A stretch of 9,085 nt of DNA from CAZKNJ01 sp964554185 (lineage in GTDB: Bacteria; 4484-113). The notes beneath the pieces are model-generated. The model saw only the letters and a list, made by a program, of their open reading frames with translations, was not told the DNA's origin and searched no databases. Positions 6,834-9,085 of the stretch are shown piece by piece. The stretch is from NCBI GenBank assembly GCA_964554185.1, contig CAZKNJ010000064.1:1-9085 (forward strand). The letters run 5' to 3'. Numbering within the stretch: position 1 is the stretch's first letter; each line of letters begins with the position of its first letter. A program made the translations under genes and the position numbers.

Positions 6834-7804
6834 CGACCTCCTCCGCTTTCCGCGATGAAGTAGCGCTTACCGCCATCGCCGGCAAGGGTGGGGATGGCGC
6901 CGTTCACTTCGCCCGCTTCAAGTACCGGCCCAAAGGCGGCCCCGATGGTGGCGACGGCGGGCGCGGCGGCGATTTGCTGCTGGCTGGCGACGAGAGCCTG
7001 GAAGGCCTGGAGCATCTGGCGCCGAAGCCGGTGTGGAAGGCCGGCGCTGGTGCCAACGGGCAGGGTAATACCAAGTCCGGCGTCGGCGGCAAGGACCTTA
7101 TGCTCAAGGTGCCGCCGGGGACTATCGCTTACGACACCGCCAGCGGCTTCCAGCTTGCCGAGATGACCGCACATGGCCAGAAGGAAACGGTCGCCGCGGG
7201 TGGCCGTGGCGGACGGGGGAATGCGCGCTTCGCCACACCGTCCAACAAAGCGCCGCGGAAGGCCGAGCCCGGCGAGCCCGGCCAGAAGCGCGAGCTGGCG
7301 CTGTTGTACCGCTGCCATGCGCCGGTGGCCATATTGGGCGACCCGGATAGCCCGTGGTCGCTGCTCCAGGGGCTGATGGGCGGCGAGATCAAGAATCCCT
7401 TCCGCTTCCACCAGCGGCCGCGGAAGGTAATCGGCGAGTTCGCTTTTCACCGCGTGTCGGCCACTTTTCTCCCGTTTACATTGCGCAAGGGCGTCCGTTT
7501 CCAGTATCTCGCGCACCTCTACTACGCCAAGTGCGCCGTCATCAACGCCGTGGGGATGGAGCAAGAGGAGCTCTTTGACGAAATCTACCCCGCGTTCATC
7601 CGCGAACTGATGGAGGTCAAAGCTCCCTCACTGGATGAGATTGTGCTGCTCACGCGGGAAGACCCGGGTCTGCCCTACAAGCTGGAGCTCTCCGGCGCGG
7701 CCATCGGCGTACGGACGCTCATCGTGCCGCCGGAGGCGCAGGACTTCAGCGCGTTCTGGGCGTGGGCGCAGGACAGTCTGCGCGGCTGCTTCCTGCCGGA
7801 ATAA
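6830..7804 (+). CDS. Obg-like protein with degenerate GTPase domain
   Basis: The product is 324 residues. Residues 6-160 are a clear Obg N-domain: DEVALTAIAGKGGDGAVHF, the glycine-rich loops KGGPDGGDGGRGGD (35-48), KVPPGTIAYD (93-102), GGRGGRGNARFATPSNKAPR (124-143) and AEPGEPG. This fold is found in the ribosome-associated Obg/CgtA GTPases. A G-domain follows in register but is broken: where the P-loop GxPNAGKS is expected the sequence is GDPDSPWS (170-177), so the Gly-Lys is Pro-Trp. The DxPGLIEGA segment is absent, and NKxD is TRED (275-278). Traces of the fold remain at 221-241 (GVRFQYLAHL aligning with GLGhxFLrHi) and at 259-275. It is probably unable to bind GTP, yet the frame is intact over 975 bases. 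The rplU-rpmA neighbours usual for true obg are absent, so a paralogue with a working Obg elsewhere is likely. Confidence 0.85.
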   Translation: MTTSSAFRDEVALTAIAGKGGDGAVHFARFKYRPKGGPDGGDGGRGGDLLLAGDESLEGLEHLAPKPVWKAGAGANGQGNTKSGVGGKDLMLKVPPGTIAYDTASGFQLAEMTAHGQKETVAAGGRGGRGNARFATPSNKAPRKAEPGEPGQKRELALLYRCHAPVAILGDPDSPWSLLQGLMGGEIKNPFRFHQRPRKVIGEFAFHRVSATFLPFTLRKGVRFQYLAHLYYAKCAVINAVGMEQEELFDEIYPAFIRELMEVKAPSLDEIVLLTREDPGLPYKLELSGAAIGVRTLIVPPEAQDFSAFWAWAQDSLRGCFLPE

Positions 7805-7813
7805 CGCTCCGCC

Positions 7814-9019
7814 TCACGCAGCGTCTTCATCGCTTTTTTCATGGCGCAAGTCGTCCTGCGGATCGCGCGCGGTGGATGCGGTCGCGGTCATCAGTGCGCC
7901 GTGCCCGTAAAGATCGCGGATGCGGTCAACCGCGCCGTAAAGGTTCTGCTGGCGGATGCGCCGCTCCCACTCAAACAGCGGAAGCTGGTGCAGGTCGCGC
8001 ACCAGCATCGCCAGCCTTATGCCGATGAGCCGCACTCCCACCCGCCGCGAGAAGGTTTCCTCCAGCAGTTCGCAGCCCACGCGGTAGATGTCCTCGTCGG
8101 CGAAGACGGGGTGCACCACCCGCTGGTGGGTGTGGGTCTCAAAATCGTGGTAGCGCAGCTTCAGGATAATCCGCCGGGTGGTAAAGCCGCCCTCGCGCAA
8201 CCGGAAGCCCGCCTCCGCCGTCAGGTCGGCCAGTATCGCCCGCAGCTTCGCCGGGTTCACCGTGTCCCGGAACGTGGACTCGTGGCCGATGGTCTTGATG
8301 GTGCGGGTCTCGCGCGCGGTGATGACCACTTCGCCCCGGCACTTGCGGTGCAGCGCTTCGCCGTGCTTGCCCAGCAGCGCGCGCAGCATCACCAGCGGCA
8401 CCCGCGCCACGTCCCCCAGCGTGCGCAGCCCGCGCTCGGTGAGCATCCGCTCGGTCACCGGGCCGATGCCGGGCATCTTGCCGAGCGGCAGCGGCGCGAG
8501 GAACGCCGCCTCCTCGCCCGGCGGGACGATGAGGTAGCCGTCGGGCTTGGCCAGGCCGGAGGCGATTTTCGCCACCAGCCGGTTGGTGGCCACGCCCAGC
8601 GAAATCGGCAGCCCGGTGTGGATGTAAACCTTCTCGCGGATGCGCCGCGCCAGCGCCGCCGGGTCGGGGTAGAGCCGCTCCATGCCGCTGAAATCCAGCG
8701 TGAACTCGTCAATGCTCATCGGCGCGGCTTCCGGCGTGAACCCCTGCAGCAGCTCCTTCACCAGCCGCGAGTAATACCCGTAGTACTCGCCGTGGCCGCG
8801 CACGAACACGGCGTCGGGGCAGAGGCGGTAGGCCTCCCGCGCGCTCATCCCGGCATGCACTCCGTAAGCTCTCGTTTCATAGCTGCACGCCGCCACCACC
8901 CCGCGCCCGTGCGGATCACCGCCCACGACGACCGGCTTGCCCACAAGCGACGGGTCCAGCAGGCGCTGCACGCTCACGAAGAACGTGTCCAGATCCGCGT
9001 GTACGACCATAGGCTCCAT
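7814..9019 (-). CDS. dinB: Y-family DNA polymerase IV (translesion synthesis)
   Basis: The 401-residue enzyme copies past damaged bases in the cytoplasm with low fidelity. Metal-binding residues are Asp9 in HADLDTFF and Asp104-Glu105 in SIDE; Phe14 is the steric gate against ribonucleotides. GVATNRLVAKIASGLAKPDG and the helix-hairpin-helix region PGIGPVTERMLTERGLRTLGD (183-203) mark the palm and thumb, and a little-finger domain follows. QLPLF (345-349) matches the beta-clamp-binding pattern and is followed by a further 52 residues with a polar tail. The usual VE after DxDxFF is VQ (Gln18), and DEA is DEF, so it may belong to a side branch of DinB. The ATG at 9019 was chosen because AGAGG lies five bases before it and a promoter just beyond. 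A GTG at 9049 lies upstream of the predicted start point and cannot be used from that transcript. Confidence 0.95.
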   Translation of the reverse strand: MEPMVVHADLDTFFVSVQRLLDPSLVGKPVVVGGDPHGRGVVAACSYETRAYGVHAGMSAREAYRLCPDAVFVRGHGEYYGYYSRLVKELLQGFTPEAAPMSIDEFTLDFSGMERLYPDPAALARRIREKVYIHTGLPISLGVATNRLVAKIASGLAKPDGYLIVPPGEEAAFLAPLPLGKMPGIGPVTERMLTERGLRTLGDVARVPLVMLRALLGKHGEALHRKCRGEVVITARETRTIKTIGHESTFRDTVNPAKLRAILADLTAEAGFRLREGGFTTRRIILKLRYHDFETHTHQRVVHPVFADEDIYRVGCELLEETFSRRVGVRLIGIRLAMLVRDLHQLPLFEWERRIRQQNLYGAVDRIRDLYGHGALMTATASTARDPQDDLRHEKSDEDAA

Positions 9020-9027
9020 CGTTGCCT

Positions 9028-9043
9028 CTATACATTTGTATAG
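9028..9043. promoter_or_regulatory. 16-base palindromic operator over dinB start point
   Basis: CTATACATTTGTATAG (+ strand) is a perfect inverted repeat of 7-base arms around a 2-base centre. It overlaps the proximal part of the dinB -10 element and covers the predicted start point (about 9033). The position is classical for a repressor site, and dinB genes are commonly controlled by LexA. The sequence does not match the E. coli (CTGT-N8-ACAG) or Gram-positive (CGAAC-N4-GTTCG) LexA boxes, so the regulator is not assigned. Confidence 0.6.
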
Positions 9044-9068
9044 TAACACGAAACATGCCGCCTGTCAA
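9040..9068 (-). promoter_or_regulatory. Near-consensus sigma70-type promoter of dinB
   Basis: On the minus strand TTGACA (9068-9063) is followed after exactly 17 bases by TACTAT (9045-9040). This gives a perfect -35, a four-of-six -10 and ideal spacing. The predicted start point near 9033 leaves a 14-base leader containing AGAGG before the ATG at 9019. It is by far the strongest promoter-like sequence in the window, as fits a gene held off by a repressor. Confidence 0.8.
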
Positions 9069-9085
9069 GCGGATTGCGCGAAAAT

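Noticed and set aside
6722..7564. 280-codon minus-strand frame across rnhB and the Obg-like gene
   Set aside because: It overlaps two strongly supported genes and has no recognisable motif.
7264..7700. Frameshift or fusion as the cause of the missing Obg GTPase motifs
   Set aside because: The same frame keeps fragments of G-domain similarity on both sides of the lost motifs, and the other frames show no GKS or NKxD in the right places.
7804..7839. Intrinsic terminator between the convergent genes
   Set aside because: The stem ACGCT/AGCGT is only five pairs with an 11-base loop, and the T-run begins nine bases later; too weak to call.
7841..9043. 400-codon open frame opposite dinB
   Set aside because: It mirrors the dinB codons on the other strand, is rich in His, Arg and Gln with no family motif, and the dinB product is unmistakable. 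Long antisense frames are expected at this GC content.
9020..9049. GTG at 9049 as the dinB start
   Set aside because: It lies upstream of the -10 element and predicted start point, and would add ten residues not found in the family.

Overview
This 9,085-base window is dense, high-GC bacterial chromosome. No gene-free stretch exceeds about 45 bases, and I see no RNA genes, insertion sequences, CRISPR arrays or phage genes. The organism is a free-living-type bacterium with secreted proteins and lipoproteins, and it makes isoprenoids by the MEP (DXP) pathway. The phylum cannot be fixed from this sequence. High GC, weak Shine-Dalgarno sites, -10-like hexamers right before start codons and a cohesin-like lipoprotein would suit a little-studied lineage such as Acidobacteriota, Armatimonadota or Chloroflexota. 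That is inference only.

Region 1 (1-2684, + strand) is an envelope module of three genes. The first is the 3' part of a protein resembling DUF3108, with an acidic, Pro/Gly-rich tail. The second is a secreted protein made of two related LamG/DUF1080-like beta-sandwich domains. The third is a lipoprotein with a CGGGGG linker, an Ig-like segment and a cohesin-like domain.

Region 2 (2710-7804, + strand) is a tight run of five genes with overlaps or gaps of 8 bases or less: a short-chain prenyl diphosphate synthase (ispA-like), DXP synthase (dxs), a multi-pass membrane protein resembling a degenerate CPBP/Rce1-type protease, ribonuclease HII (rnhB), and a protein with a well-kept Obg N-domain but a ruined GTPase domain. 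Dxs and IspA act at the start and middle of isoprenoid synthesis. RNase HII and the Obg-like protein belong to genome maintenance and ribosome or stress physiology. The spacing suggests one transcript.

Region 3 (7814-9085, - strand) is a convergent Y-family DNA polymerase IV (dinB). It has a near-consensus promoter whose -10 and start point are covered by a perfect 7-2-7 palindrome, as expected for a damage-controlled operator.

The most unusual item is the Obg-like pseudo-GTPase at 6830-7804: the P-loop Lys-Ser, the DxxG segment and the NKxD motif are all lost while the reading frame stays intact. Several neighbours also carry changes in normally conserved motifs: IspA second Asp-rich motif, Dxs AEQH motif, the CPBP metal ligands, and the DinB DxDxFFxxVE motif.
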